Part shown: one piece after another, positions 46,694 to 58,384 of the stretch
How the letters are laid out: the number at the start of each line of letters is the position of its first letter
Numbering within the stretch: the first letter of the stretch is position 1
Assembly: GCA_008711295.1 (NCBI GenBank)
Contig: VUYV01000616.1
Coordinates: 220,296 to 284,295, forward strand
Direction: 5' to 3'
DNA from: Anarhynchus alexandrinus
Lineage: Eukaryota > Chordata > Aves > Charadriiformes > Charadriidae
Length of the DNA stretch: 64,000 nucleotides
Notes under the pieces: generated by a model
The model's database searches: none
What the model saw: only the letters and a program-made list of their open reading frames with translations
Told to the model about the DNA's origin: nothing
Made by a program: the position numbers and the translations under genes

Positions 46694-48367
46694 TATAGAC
46701 ACTCCATACACTGAGCCATGAATATGCTAAGCATGGTTGAGTGAGCGGAAGAAAGGAGCGACAAGCATGGTACTCCACTACTGTGTGACCCAGTGGAGCT
46801 GTTCTTTCACATTATGAAGAACTGCTATGAAAGCACAAAATTGATAACTTGAATATGTTGTGCTAAATCCATATTGAGGTAAATGAACTTTATTAAAAAA
46901 TTGATTATGCTTGCTACTTTCTCAATTAATTTCTATGCACTTTAAACCTTGCTTTTATATTTCTGTTTTTCTTAAGGGGTAGCATTCCATGCAACCAGGT
47001 CACAACCTCCTAGGCAGACTTGTGATATTGACTTGTTTTATAAACCCCTTTAGAGCTCAGGTATTGATTGTCATGCCTCATTCAAAGTATTGACTTTGTA
47101 TATTCAATGTCATCTGTACTACGAAGTAATCAAATATTTAAATAAAGAGTCACATTATGGCTAGAACTGTAGTGTGTTCCTCCAAGCTTAAACATGAACA
47201 TTTGTCAGTGGTCAGTTCCTATTTCTACATAGAAACAATCACAGCATTAAATAAATGTTTAGTGTGATTGTTCTGTAACCAGTAAAAGTTTTGCATCTCC
47301 CCGCTGTGAGGGACAGAAGCAAAGGGTACATATGGAAAGAAATAAGAACCGATTTTTTGAATGAATGTGCAATTATAACTTCACAATATTCAACAGTTTC
47401 GTTTGAAACTGAGATAGGTTTCCACCCAAGTCTGTGTCATATCATTAGAAATTTTATATCCAGTAAGATATACATTTTTTTAAAAAATATATTCACACTA
47501 TCTAGAAAAATTGCTTCCAAATACTCCCACTGAAAAAGATCACCACCAGAAGCCTAAGGTCATTCTGATCCAATGAGATTTAAAATACATTTTTTTTAAA
47601 AACAATTTTACTGCACTGGAACAAATTCTGAAGAGGAGAGATGATTTTTAAAACTGCTGAAAGCTTCGGTTCAGGACTGGGTTCCCTTTTGGGAAGATGT
47701 TCCAATAAGTCACAGGACTTAATACAGCAGTTTGGTCAACTCCTTAGGGTCTAGCCCAGTCCTTCCTATAAGATCCTCCCCTGCCAAAGGAAAATACCGT
47801 TCTGCTTTTACACATCATTTGCTGCAAGTACAGAGCTGCAAATGCTTTTAAACACTTAACTAAGCTTACATACACCGTTTGAAGCTTATTAGAGCCACAT
47901 TCCAGCTGTGCTATGCTGATCCAAGGAAAGGGGAGAGAAGAACAGCAGACCAAAACAAATCAGTGTCCAGGCTTTTAATTTTCTCTCTGATGAATTGAGA
48001 TGGTCTCTCATGGAGAAGCAGCTATGGCTAAAAACTGTTCTAGTCTTGTGGGCTCAACAAGGCCAGCAGAGATGACACAATTATTCCTTTCCTGGAGTGA
48101 AAAATCTGCTCCTTCAAGGCTCCAGATGGAACAGGTTGGAAGAAAAGTTCTCAGAGAGGTCACTGAAATGCTCTCTGAAATGTCTGTGCTAATATAGAAG
48201 CTGGAAGAGTGCTGAACTGATGGGTAAAGATAGAGCCCAAGGCCTTCATGTTACAGGAACATCAGTCAAAGATTATCTTTTTCTCCCCTCTTGCTATAGA
48301 GCCAACACTTGGACACTGTGCAGGATTGTCAAGCTGCTTTTTTTCCTTCTTGCTCATGCTAGTGACT
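46694..48367. other. Intergenic or intronic, no feature seen
   Basis: AT-rich, with T/A runs near 47477-47488 and 47591-47598. Nothing is recognised. Confidence 0.5.
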
Positions 48368-48383
48368 GGGCAGGCACAAGTTC

Positions 48384-50699
48384 AGGGAATGCATCGACGA
48401 TAACTTCCTTCTCCAAGTGACAGAGGAGCCAACGAGGAGAGGGGCCATGCTGGACCTTGTTCTCACCAACAAGGAGGGGCTGGTGGGGAATGTCATGCTC
48501 AAGGGCAGCCTTGGCTGCAGTGACCATGAGGTGGTGCAGTTCAAGATACTTAGGGCAGCAAGAAGAGCGCACAGTAAGCTTACTACCCTAGCCTTCAGGA
48601 GAGCAGACTGTGGCCTCTTCAGGGATCTGCTTACATGAGTACCGTGGGATAAAGCCCTGGAGGGAAGAGGGGCCCAAGAAAGCTGCCTAATATTCAAGGA
48701 CCACCTCCGCCAAGCTCAGAAGCGATGCGCACCGACAAAGAGGAAGTCAGGCCAGGAGGACTGCATGGATGAACAAGGAGCTCCTGGACAATCTCAAAGA
48801 GAAAAAGGAAGCCTAGAGAGGATGGAAATAAGCACAGGTAGCCTGGGAGGAATGCAGGGAAATTGTCCGAGCAGCCAGGGATCAGGTTAGGAAAGCCAAA
48901 GCCCAGATAGAGTTAAATCTGTCCAGGGACGTCACGAGCAATAAGAAAGCCTTCTATAGGTATATCAGTGACAAAGGGAAGACTAGGGAAAATGTGGGCC
49001 CACTCAGGAAGGAAACGGGAGACCTGGTCATCCAGGACATGGAGAAGGCTGAGGTACTCAACAACATTTTTGCCTTGGTCTTCACTGGGAAGTCCTCTAT
49101 CCACACTGCCCAATTCACAGAAGGCCAAGGCCGGGACCATGAGAATGAGGAACCACCCACCGCAGGAGAAGACCAGCTTCGAGACCATCTGAGGAACCTG
49201 AAGGTGCACAAGTCCGTGGGACCTGATGAGATGCATCCAAGGGTCCTGAGGGAACTGGCAGATGAAGTTGCTAAACCACCATCCAGCATACTTGAGAAGT
49301 CGAGGCATTCCAGTGAAGTTCCCATCAACTGGAAAAGGGGAAACATAACCCCCATTTTTAAAAAGGGAAAAAAGGAGGACCAGGGAACCACGGGCCAGTC
49401 AGTCTCACCTCTGTGCCCAGCAAGATCATGGAGCAGATCCTCCTGGAAACTTTGCTAAGGCCCATGGAGAATAAGGAGGTGATAAGTGACAGCCAACATG
49501 GCTTCACTAAGGGCAAATTGTGCCTGACAAATTTGGTGGCCTTCTACAACACCGTTACACCATTGGTAGATAAGGGAAGAGCAGCTGACATGATCTACCT
49601 GGATTTGTGCAAAGCATTTGACACTGTCCCGCACAACATCCTGGTCTCTAAATTGGAGAGACATGGATTTGACCAATGGACCACTTGGTGGATAAGGAAC
49701 TGGCTGGACGGCCACGCTCAAAGGGTTGCAGTCAACGGCTCGATGTCCAAGTGGCGAGCAGTGACGAGTGGTGTTCCTCAGGGGTAGTACAGGGACCGGC
49801 ACTGTTTAACATCTTTGTTGGTGACATGGATGTTGGGACTGAGTGCACCCTCAGCAGGTTTGCTGATGACACCAAGCTGTGTGGAGCAGTCGACGTGCTG
49901 GAGGGAAGGGATGCCATCCAGAGGGACCTGGACAGGCTGGACAGGTGGGCCCATGCAAACCTCATGAAGTGGCCAAATGCAAGGTCCTGCCCGTGGGTCA
50001 CGGCAATCCCAAGCACAAATACCGGCTGGGCAGAGAATGGATTGAGAGCAGCCCTGAGGAGAAGGACTTGTGGGTGTTGGTGGATGAGAAGCTCAACATG
50101 AGCCAGCAATGTGCGCTTGCAGCCCAGAAGGCCAACTATGTCTTGAGCTGCATCAAAAGAAGCACGGCCAGCAGGTCAAGGGAGGTGGTTCTGCTCCTCT
50201 ACTCCACTCTTGTGAGACCCCACCTTGAGTACTGCTTCCAGCTCTGGGGCTCCCAGCATAAGAAGGACATCGATGACCCTGCTCTGTCAGGAGGGTTGGA
50301 CTAGATGATCTCCAGAGGTCCCTTCCAACCCTGACCATTCTGTGATTCTGTGTGACATGGACCTGTTGGAGCAAGTCCAGAGGAGGGCCGTGAAGATGAT
50401 CAGAGGGTTGGAGCACCTCTCCTATGAAGACAGGTTGAGAGAGTTGGGGTTGTTCAGCTTGGAGAAGAGAAGGCTCCATGGAGACCTTATTGTGTCCTTC
50501 CAGTACCTAAAGGGGGCCTACAGGAGGGCTGGGGAAGTACAAAAGCGTGTAGTGATACGACAAGGGGGAATGGCTTCAAACCGGAAGAGAGTAGATTTAG
50601 AATAGATATTAGAGAAATATTTTTCATCCTGAGGGTGGTGAGGCACTGGAACAGGTTGCCCAGAGAAGTTGTGGAGGCCCCATCCCTGGAAGTGTTCAA
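48384..50699 (+). pseudogene. CR1 ORF2 relic: near-complete reverse transcriptase
   Basis: Target-primed reverse transcriptase of CR1. It reads from the inter-domain linker through the RT N-terminal part ([32 protein letters not shown]), [19 protein letters not shown], motif A ([15 protein letters not shown]; catalytic-type Asp codon at 49602) and motif C (FADDTKLCG, 49859-49870). It ends in the C-terminal domain ([30 protein letters not shown]). Lesions: stops near 48636, a frameshift near 49385, another near 49785 next to VTSGVPQG, a further one near 49970, and the nested insertion at 50271. It has both catalytic motifs and is the most complete RT in the window, but cannot be translated as one protein. 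Confidence 0.9.
50271..50353 (+). mobile_element. Nested 83-bp CR1 3'-end insertion
   Basis: A CR1 3' UTR end (CCTGCTCTGTCAGGAGGGTTG, CTAGATGATCTCC, then two ATTCTGTG units) is inserted in the RT frame of the older CR1. GACAT is duplicated at 50266-50270 and 50354-50358. Without the insert and one GACAT, the host reads AAGAAGGACATGGACCTGTT, exactly the expected CR1 coding sequence. The insert is therefore younger than its host and carries a 5-bp target duplication. Confidence 0.93.
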
Positions 50700-50828
50700 G
50701 GCCAGGTTGGATGGGTTTTGAGCAACCTGGTCTAGTGTGAGGTGTCCCTGCCCAGGGCATGGGGGTTGGAACTAGATGACCTTTAAGGTCCCGTCCAACC
50801 TAAACCATTCTATGATAATTCTATGATG

Positions 50829-52255
50829 AGTTAGGACCTCAACGCCATCTCTACACAACTATGCCTACTATGTTGGCTCTGCACTGCACTGTACTGCATA
50901 GGATGGATTTGTAGAAAGGTAGCAGCTTCCACACAAGGCTAGATTATGCATGAGAGAGAACAGTTTTGACTGTACTCATAACATGAGTGAAGACCCCCGA
51001 ATATGTATGACTGCACAGACTGAGAAATGGCATAGGGTTACTATGTGGAGTAACCAAGTGGTCACTTTACAAACAGCTGGCAAGTCTATTGGGGCAGAGA
51101 CTGCATCTTTGTGTCTGCATAAAATTTACCTACGGATGGCTGCTATTGCAATATGGAGAGGTCGTTTGCTTCCTGAATGATTTTAGAAAAGATTTCAAGA
51201 AGCTCCTACCTTACTACTGCTTTTAGGTATATAGCCCAAAGCGTTGTAACAGGACCCAGCATACAGAGTAAAAACTCTAAGCATTTTCTCAAAATTAGAT
51301 ACTGTTAAGGTTGCTAAAACCAAGCTTCCAGGAGGAAAAAATAAGAAAATCTAAGATCCTGGCTTTTGTGAATTCTAGATCCTGTAACAAGTAGATGCAC
51401 TATCCAGAGAGTAGCCTTGGTGGGCTTGGAGCCAGCTGATTTTGGAAGAATTCTGTGTATGTAGTACACCTTTCTTTTTTATCCAGAAAGAGAAAAGTTA
51501 ATGTGTCAGCCCTTAGGAAAACCCATGTTCATGTTGCACTGCTGCTGCATCCCAGCCCCAAGTTGGATATATCAAGTCTGTTTGTCTTCCCAATTGCTGA
51601 GACAAGGATAAACCCTCATCTCAGACTGTAATTCAAACTGACAGAGGGGTGTCTCCATCCTGCGGAAATCTGTCTATTGAGAAACTAGACTGAGACACTA
51701 AATGGATGTGACCAGAGTCCTTTGGGTGAAATGTTAATGGATTAAATCCCAGCAATGTTGGATTGCACAGCTATCCCTGTGACAGTTGGTACTTTGTAGA
51801 GATCTTTCCCAGCCGCATTTATTGTCACAATTTATATGACCACAGAGAAGAGAGAGGTATGAACAAGTTCCAAGGCGATCTTACTCATGGGACTACCACT
51901 CTAGTATGGATTATCAAAAATTCAAGGCAAGGAGCAAATATGTTATCGATGGAGATTGGTTTGGCTTTTTTGCTAGCTGTGTCATTTTGAGTCATTGGAA
52001 GGATTTAGATAGTAATTGCAAATATGAATCACAATCCAAACTCAATTTCCTATAAAGAGAAACAGTTTTATGCAGTGTAATATTGTATGGGTAAGATAAT
52101 CACCTAAGAACCAGTAAAACAATAATCCATAAAGCTGTACAGCTAGGGAAGCATAAAGATTGAATATCATTTTATGTGCTTTAGCAAATGATGTCTCAGT
52201 GTCTGGCATACAGCACGTGATTAAAACAAAACCCAGAGTGCTACAGAGAATTTGT
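50829..52255. other. Intergenic or intronic, no feature seen
   Basis: No repeats recognised. Short frames only. Confidence 0.5.
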
Positions 52256-52260
52256 GGGTG

Positions 52261-52847
52261 TGTCATGGTTTCAGTTGGGATAGAGTTAGCTTTCTTACTA
52301 GCAGTTGGCGTAGTGCTATGTTTTGGATTTGGGATGAGAGTGATGTTGACAGCGCACTGATGTTTTTGGTTGTTGCTAAGCAGTCAAGGCCTTTTCTGCT
52401 TCTCATAATGCCCCCCCAGTGAGTAGGCTGGGAGTGCACAAGATGTTGGGAGAAGACACATCTGGGACAGCTGACCCCAACTGACCAAAGGAATACTCCA
52501 TGCCCTATGATGTCATGCTCAGTATATAAAGCTGGGGGAAGAAGAAGAAAGCAGGGGGGGATGTTCGTAGTTACGGTGTTTGTCTTCCTAAGTAACAGTT
52601 ATGCATGATGGAGCTCTGCTTTCCTGGGGATGGCTGAACACCTGCCTGCTGATGGGAAGTAGTAAATGAATTCCTTGTTTTGCTTTGCTTGCACGCGTGG
52701 CTTTTGCTTTATTTATTAAACTGTCTTTATCTCAGCCAATGAGTTTTCTCACTTTTACCCTTCTGATTCTTTTCCCCATCCTGCCATGGGGAGAGTGAAC
52801 GAGTGGCTGTGTGGTTCTTGGTTGCCATCTGGGGTTAAACCATGACA
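52261..52847 (+). mobile_element. Solo LTR, family A (avian ERV, ERVL-like)
   Basis: A 587-bp LTR with perfect 5-bp target duplication GGGTG (52256-52260 and 52848-52852). It starts TGTCATGGTTTCAGTTGGGA and ends GGGGTTAAACCATGACA. The outer 11 bp (TGTCATGGTTT) form a perfect terminal inverted repeat. TATATAAA at 52523-52530 and ATTAAA at 52715-52720 mark promoter and polyadenylation signals in plus sense. It differs from the 6860 copy mainly in the middle, where it has extra sequence (about 52535-52700). No viral genes adjoin it. Confidence 0.94.
52523..52530 (+). promoter_or_regulatory. TATA box of family A LTR
   Basis: TATATAAA preceded by CTCAG and followed by GCTGGGG. The same context surrounds the TATA position of family B LTRs (CTCAGTAT, then AAGCTG), pointing to a common origin of the two LTR families. 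Confidence 0.7.
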
Positions 52848-52852
52848 GGGTG

Positions 52853-53231
52853 CCATTCAAAAAGTGCTGTATGTGTCATGGGGAAAATCATTATAAGTTA
52901 TTTCACTGACATAGCCCTAGGAAATTTGCAGAACTCACACAGTCCTGTAGCTCCAAGTCATGGCAAGTAATCCTTCCAAAACCCACCTTCCACCTGTCAC
53001 CATCATTTACTCTTCCATTAACTCCATATATACAGGAAATGAAGCAAGAGGTGAAAAGGATGCCCAAACCTGTGCTATAAAACTATTATTGTTATTAATA
53101 ACAAATACACTTTGTATAAATATTATGCGGTGCTTTCCTCCTAATGTATGCAAAGCTCCACTTTTTATGTGAGTAATGAAAATTCTACTGACAACACCTG
53201 AAGCTAGCAAAGGAAAAAAAAAAAGAGACAG
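52853..53231. other. Spacer between LTR A and a CR1 fragment, no feature seen
   Basis: A short AT-rich stretch with an A-run at about 53214-53224 just before the CR1 fragment. Confidence 0.5.
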
Positions 53232-53622
53232 ATCTTTATCCTAGAGAAGAGAATGCTGTGGGGAGACCTTATGGCAGCCTTCCAGTACTTAAATGGGGCC
53301 TACAGGAAAGACGGGGAGGGACTCTTTATCAGGGAGTGTAGTGACAGGAAGATGGGTAATGGTTTTTAAAATGGAAGAGGGTACATTTAGATTGGATATT
53401 AGGAAGAAATTCTTTACTGTGAAGGTGGTGAGACATTGTAACAGGTTTCCCAGGGAAGTTGTGGATGCCTGAAGGTGTTCAAGGTCAGGTTGGATGGGGC
53501 TTTGAGCAACCTAATCTAGTGCCAGGTATCCATGCCTATAGCAAGGGATTGGAACTAGATGGTCTTTGAGGTCCCTTCTAACCCAAACCATTCTATGATT
53601 CTATCATTCTAGGATTCTATGA
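53232..53622 (+). mobile_element. CR1 LINE 3' fragment (end of ORF2 plus UTR)
   Basis: About 390 bp: the LEKRR-type segment (CTAGAGAAGAGAATGCTG), QYLNGAYRK, then FLSGS-type sequence, RHCNRFPREV and a stop. The 3' UTR (GAGCAACCTAATCTAGTGCC) follows, and four ATTCTATG-type units end near 53622. A deletion after GTTGTGGATGCC removes part of the usual SPSLE segment. Non-functional. Confidence 0.94.
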
Positions 53623-56600
53623 AATGAGCTAAGGGTGTAGCAAAAGCTAAAGCAGTATGTGGTTTCAAGAAGCAACCAGACAAATCCAGGGAGGAAAGCC
53701 CATAAGAGTCATTAAATGCAAAGACACCATCTCCTCCAGGATGCACCTCAGTCATTGACAAGGCGGCAGGAGAGCATTTTGGGGACATATGTCATTGCAC
53801 ACTTCTGTCCTCTCCTTCCCTCAGCATCTGCTACTGGCTGCCAGTTAGGAGCTTCCAATCTGATGGTCTATTATTTTGCCTCTAAGACCTGTTACTTCAG
53901 TCAAGATGTGTGAATAAATGATTTATTCCCTGTTTCCTCCCTTAAATTAGCATTAAACCCGTGCTGGTGCTGTGCATGTTTTGCCCTGGTAATGACTTGA
54001 GGCTGGAGGCAGCTGCAGTAGAGGAGAATGGAGGCTGCGGGATCACACAGGGACACAGAGCACCCCCACATCAGCTGTGCTAAGACAGCACCTGAGTCCT
54101 TTCTTGCTGGAGACCCTACCCTAAAGACTGATCTATTCTATGGTCACTAAAATGTCATGCTTTCTTGCAGCTTGGTAACCTGTATTTATACCATGTTAGT
54201 GCCTTAGACACCCCCAGAATTATTTGGGGCTGCAGTGCTGGGTGCTGCCAGGGAGTGAAATCACCTGGAATTCCTTCTGAGAAGGAAGGATACCAAACCA
54301 TGCAGCTCTGGAGCTTCTGGGATCTGGAAGCAGGGGCAAGCTTGCTGTTAGAGAGGAAGACTACCTGCAGATGCACCACACATGATCCACAGAATAGATT
54401 GTGGGGAGGGGATCATGGATCTGCTAGGGTGAGATCTGTCCACAGATCATTTATAGCAGAGTCAGGCTTTATTTATGTAAAGTCAGGGACCTAACAAAAA
54501 GTGTCCTTCAAAATCACTAGTACCATCATATGGCAATGCCTTCTTCAAATTCCCTCAAGGCAGGTGCAGTCCCAGTCAACAGGAGGGCCATATAGTAATA
54601 TGGCCAGAACACATGTATTAGCCTCAAAAGCACATGGCCAAAGCACTGGGGATAAGAGAGTGAGTGAGAGGCCTTATAGCTACCTGGTAAATATGTGTCT
54701 TTCTTTCTAAGACAGTATATCAGACTTATGAATAAAATGATCCAACTACCACTGCCAGTTCTACCGCAGCCCTTTCAAATAAATAAAGCTGAGTACTCTT
54801 CTCTCCTATGCATTCACAAGGATTACACTCAATTTAATTCCTCCAAATAAAATGTAAATGGAACTGATGATTTAGTTAGGCCTCATGCTAGGCAACTACG
54901 CAGGAATGACTTGGCAGCACTTGTTAAAAAGGAGATCTAAAAGCAAAAATGAAAGGAAGGGACTCTTCAGGAAGATAGAGCCTATCCTCCAGGTAGCAGC
55001 AGCAAGGTCATATCCAGGCTTACCAATACAGAAGTGTCCATTCCTGCAAAGATGCTGCTTTTTTTTCTGCGATTGCTGCCTGAAGTCACTTCATCATTAT
55101 GCAAAGGAGAATAGAGGTGTGCTGTTGCTGCTGTCAGCCCCACCATGCTTCTTGTAGCATTCCCTGTTGTTGGTATGTCTGCTGCAGCCAAGTGCAGAGA
55201 TGCACAATTGCTTCCCAGAAACTTCTAAAGCAAACACAGGTCACCACCAGAAGTGAATATAACAGTTCCCAATTCCTCAATAAATTTCCACAGGAAATCT
55301 GTGACAGACCAAGGATCTGAATCTACAATCCTGAAACTGGTCTGTCTTCTTCATGTGTAAGACCTTCCTTCTTTGCACATCCTCTTTTGTCCCACAGAAG
55401 CTGGAAAAGAGGATGGAAAAGACATTATTGGAATTTAGACAGTTTTTGAAAGCAATGTCTAAGTTACTGTTAAAAAAAACAGAAGTACAACTCCCAAACT
55501 CATCTATCCAACCTTAGTGTTAAACAGATAGCAACAGTGTTAGAAACTTATCACACTGTTTTATTAGTAAATTGAAAGGCATTTGGATAGCAATCACCAT
55601 AATCAGCATTTTCACAAGCGCTAGAAATTGTAATAAGCTTTTAGAGAGCAGTTGGCTTTACATCCTAACTCAGAATGGATGTATTTAGCTTATCCACCCA
55701 ATAGCTAGAATACTCTGTCACTGAATCTTTAACAGGGAGTTTGACTACAGAAAACCAGGCCTTTCAACACAGACATTCATTCAGAGACAAATTTCCCTTG
55801 CATTCCTTTCATATATCCCTGAAGTTAGTAATGTCTCCAGAAGAATTTCATTTAGCTTTGTCTCTGAAAAAAGGTACTTGTCCTTTTTTTTAACATTATT
55901 TTTAAAGCCATTCTATGTCCAGAAAGCCTGTTATCTCACCCCAAAGAACAGAATCTTTATCTGTCCACATTTTTGTTTAAATTTAAGCCTGAAACTACAA
56001 AGCATCAGTGTGCTTACTCAAACTACTTCATTCCTTCTGATATATTACATTTTTCTTCCACAATCCCTGATTGGCAGGTCTTAAATAATCTTCTCTTTTC
56101 ATTTAACTTTTTATTGTTTAATTTCAGGGAAGGCTTGCATGCATTTTTCTCTTTAGTTTTTTTTTTGTGGGTGGTGGTGTTCAGGGCTTTTTTTGGGAGA
56201 GGGGCAGAGGGAGGGTGTTTGCAAAACAATTGTGTGCTTCAGAATTTTTCCCAGAAAAAAGAAAAATGTCATTCCTGGACTGAAACTAGCAGGTGGAGCC
56301 GTATCAGCTTCCTATGCAGCAGGTTTAGTTCTTCTTCCGGGTGTTGAAGGCATCTCCATCATGCAAATATTTTTCAGCTGGACAAAAACCACCTGGCTTT
56401 TCCTGCAGAACCTTCAACCATATCTCACCATTATCCCTGTGACTGTATTTAGCTGTGGCAGAAAGGTATTTCTTCAGGAAACAGGTTAGGTATTTCACAG
56501 CAACAACTCTGTCAAATGCCTCTGCAAGCGCTCAGCTAAGAACTCAGTGCCAAGACTGAATACCCAGCCTGCTGATATGCATATAACATCGAAGCATCCA

Positions 56601-56774
56601 GGCAGCCTAGCACAATTTAAAAGCCATGGAGAGATGAGGTTTTATGCACACTGTTGCTCTATACCAGCACTCTGCCCTACACCAACACACACAAAGAGGC
56701 AAGATCCCTGGGATATATGCAGGAGTATTTTCTGAGGAGCAGGGCAAAACCTCCTATGTATGCTACATTTATTA
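53623..56774. other. Intergenic or intronic, no feature seen
   Basis: About 3.1 kb without recognisable repeats. A T-rich stretch near 56155-56167 is followed by a G-rich one at 56168-56216. Frames at 54165-54494 and 56193-56489 are motif-free. Confidence 0.5.
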
Positions 56775-56779
56775 CTGCC

Positions 56780-57337
56780 TGTAGAGAACCAATACCAGAT
56801 GCAATTTTGTCTCGACATTGCCATCATGCCGCCATCTTCTGGGAGGACCATCTTCACGGTTTTGGAAGTGAACGACCACATGCGCCTGCGCAGGGAACCA
56901 AGGGTGCGAAAAGAGCAGGAAGAGGCTTGTATGGGAACAGCACTTCCGGTTGATCTGCGCATGAGCAAGAGCCCTATATAAGGAGCATGTGTCCTTTGGC
57001 GGGCCCCCTTTTGTTCTTCCCTTATCCTCGCCTCCCCGCTGCGCACCTCCCCGGACCCCAGACTGTGCAAAATGTGTAATGGTTGAAGACTTCGGACAGA
57101 ATCAGCAGAAAACTGTTGGACTCAGGGTGGTAGTAGCGAACCTTTTCCCTCTTTCTTTGTTTTCTTCCTTAACCCTTTTCCTTTCCCCTTTGCCTTCCCT
57201 TCGCCTCCCTTTTTCACCATTCCTTCACAGTTTGTTAAGAGAATTAAACAAAAGGTTGTACGACATTTGACCGACTTCAGCGTCTTAATCTCATCCTTGG
57301 GATTATAATGAAACCTCCCCAATACTGGATCGGGACA
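56780..57337 (+). mobile_element. LTR, family C (no clear target duplication)
   Basis: A 558-bp copy of the LTR at 46131, same strand. It begins TGTAGAGAACCAATACCAG and ends CAATACTGGATCGGGACA. It keeps the YY1-type site (56828-56838), an intact CpG-rich TGCGCCTGCGCA (56881-56892), TATATAAG (56975-56982) and ATTAAA (57243-57248). Flanks are CTGCC before and TGGCC after, which match at only 3 of 5 positions, so there is no convincing target duplication. It may be a solo LTR with decayed or rearranged flanks, or the remaining end of a longer provirus. The sequence after it (TGGCCCTCCC) shows no gag-like frame. Confidence 0.92.
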
Positions 57338-58272
57338 TGGCCCTCCCATTTTGTCTGCTCCGATCCCACCTCCTCCCAGGCCTTGCTAATGCTGGTCATC
57401 TCTGAGCAGGTGGAAGCAGCTGCCCAGCTTTGACAAGCCACCTGCATGTGCAGGTACTCCCCTCCGTGCCCTAAGCAGGAGCAAATGCATACAGATCCGC
57501 TAGTTTGAAAAGCAGCGTGGATGATGTTCAGATGCATCCTGCCCATGATGTCTCTTGACACATTGAGGCCAGGAACATCTCTGACCTTGATGAAAGAAAG
57601 CAAGGGTGGATTCTCAGTGCCAACAAAGCAGTGGGGACCAAGAGCCCCATCTCAGAGCTGTATCTATACAATCCGGGCCCCTGGAGTTTTGCACATGGAA
57701 GCAAGGAAAAGCTGAGGTCCAGAGGGACCTGAGTACTGAGATGCTGACAGCTGTGCCAGTGGTGACATCTCTCCCATATTCCCATAAGTGTTTCTACTTA
57801 TAGGCCAATAATGGAGTGATGATTGCTTCAGCTCTTCTTCCAAAAGGAGAGAAGATCTGATGGGGAGCACATAGGGTCACCATTTCACCAATTCAGCCCT
57901 TGAACCATGTCCAGACAGGAACAGGCAATGCATTACATGGGAAATGGGTGATGCGTTACCACTCCCAAGAGGACCTGGAGTGAGGCCACAAGCTCATTCC
58001 ATACAGGCCTGTAATAAGTTCTCAGATCATGATTGCTTCTGCTTTGGCCTCAAGTCTATCAGTGCATCTCACCAGCCCAGACCTGACTTCCCAGTCTAAC
58101 TGCACTCATGTCCCTGGAGCTCACAGAAATCTGCTTGAAGTCCAGTTGGTAGAGCAGAAGTGTCTCACAGTGCAGTGAGACAGGTGAGTCTCTGTTACAG
58201 GATAACACTAAGTTCAATATTCAAAGAGAAAATAGACCTTTCAAGGGAACCTGAGTTAAAGCCTTTCATACT
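57338..58272. other. Intergenic or intronic, GC-richer stretch, no feature seen
   Basis: GC content is higher than in the rest of the window up to about 57900. Frames on both strands overlap and show no motif. This could be host unique sequence or a diverged retroviral remnant. Confidence 0.45.
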
Positions 58273-58384
58273 ACTCAACCTGGTCTAGTGGGAGGTGTCC
58301 CTGCCCATGGCAGCGGGGTTGGAACTAGATGATCTTTAAGGTCCCTTCCAACTCTAACCTTTCTATGATTCTATAATTCTATGA
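58273..58384 (+). mobile_element. CR1 LINE 3'-end fragment
   Basis: About 112 bp of CR1 3' UTR (ACTCAACCTGGTCTAGTGGG; TTGGAACTAGATGATC), ending in three ATTCTATG-like units. It is the same subfamily as at 4824 and 50828. Confidence 0.94.

Larger units (their letters stand above)
48368..50828 (+). mobile_element. CR1 LINE, 2.5 kb, interrupted by a nested CR1
   Basis: A 5'-truncated copy whose first readable residues (GRHKFRECIDDNFLLQV, TEEPTRRGAMLDLVL) lie between the endonuclease and RT domains. It runs through the whole RT to the CR1 3' UTR (AACCTGGTCTAGTGTGAGG) and ends in ATTCTATG units at 50828. An 83-bp CR1 3' fragment sits inside it at 50271-50353. Removing that insertion restores the reading frame exactly. 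The element belongs to the same 3' UTR type as the fragments at 4824 and 58273. Confidence 0.96.

Noticed and set aside
46131..57337. The two family C LTRs as one provirus of about 11 kb
   Set aside because: The left copy has a complete CATAC duplication on its own, and the space between holds CR1 elements and a family A solo LTR, not viral genes.
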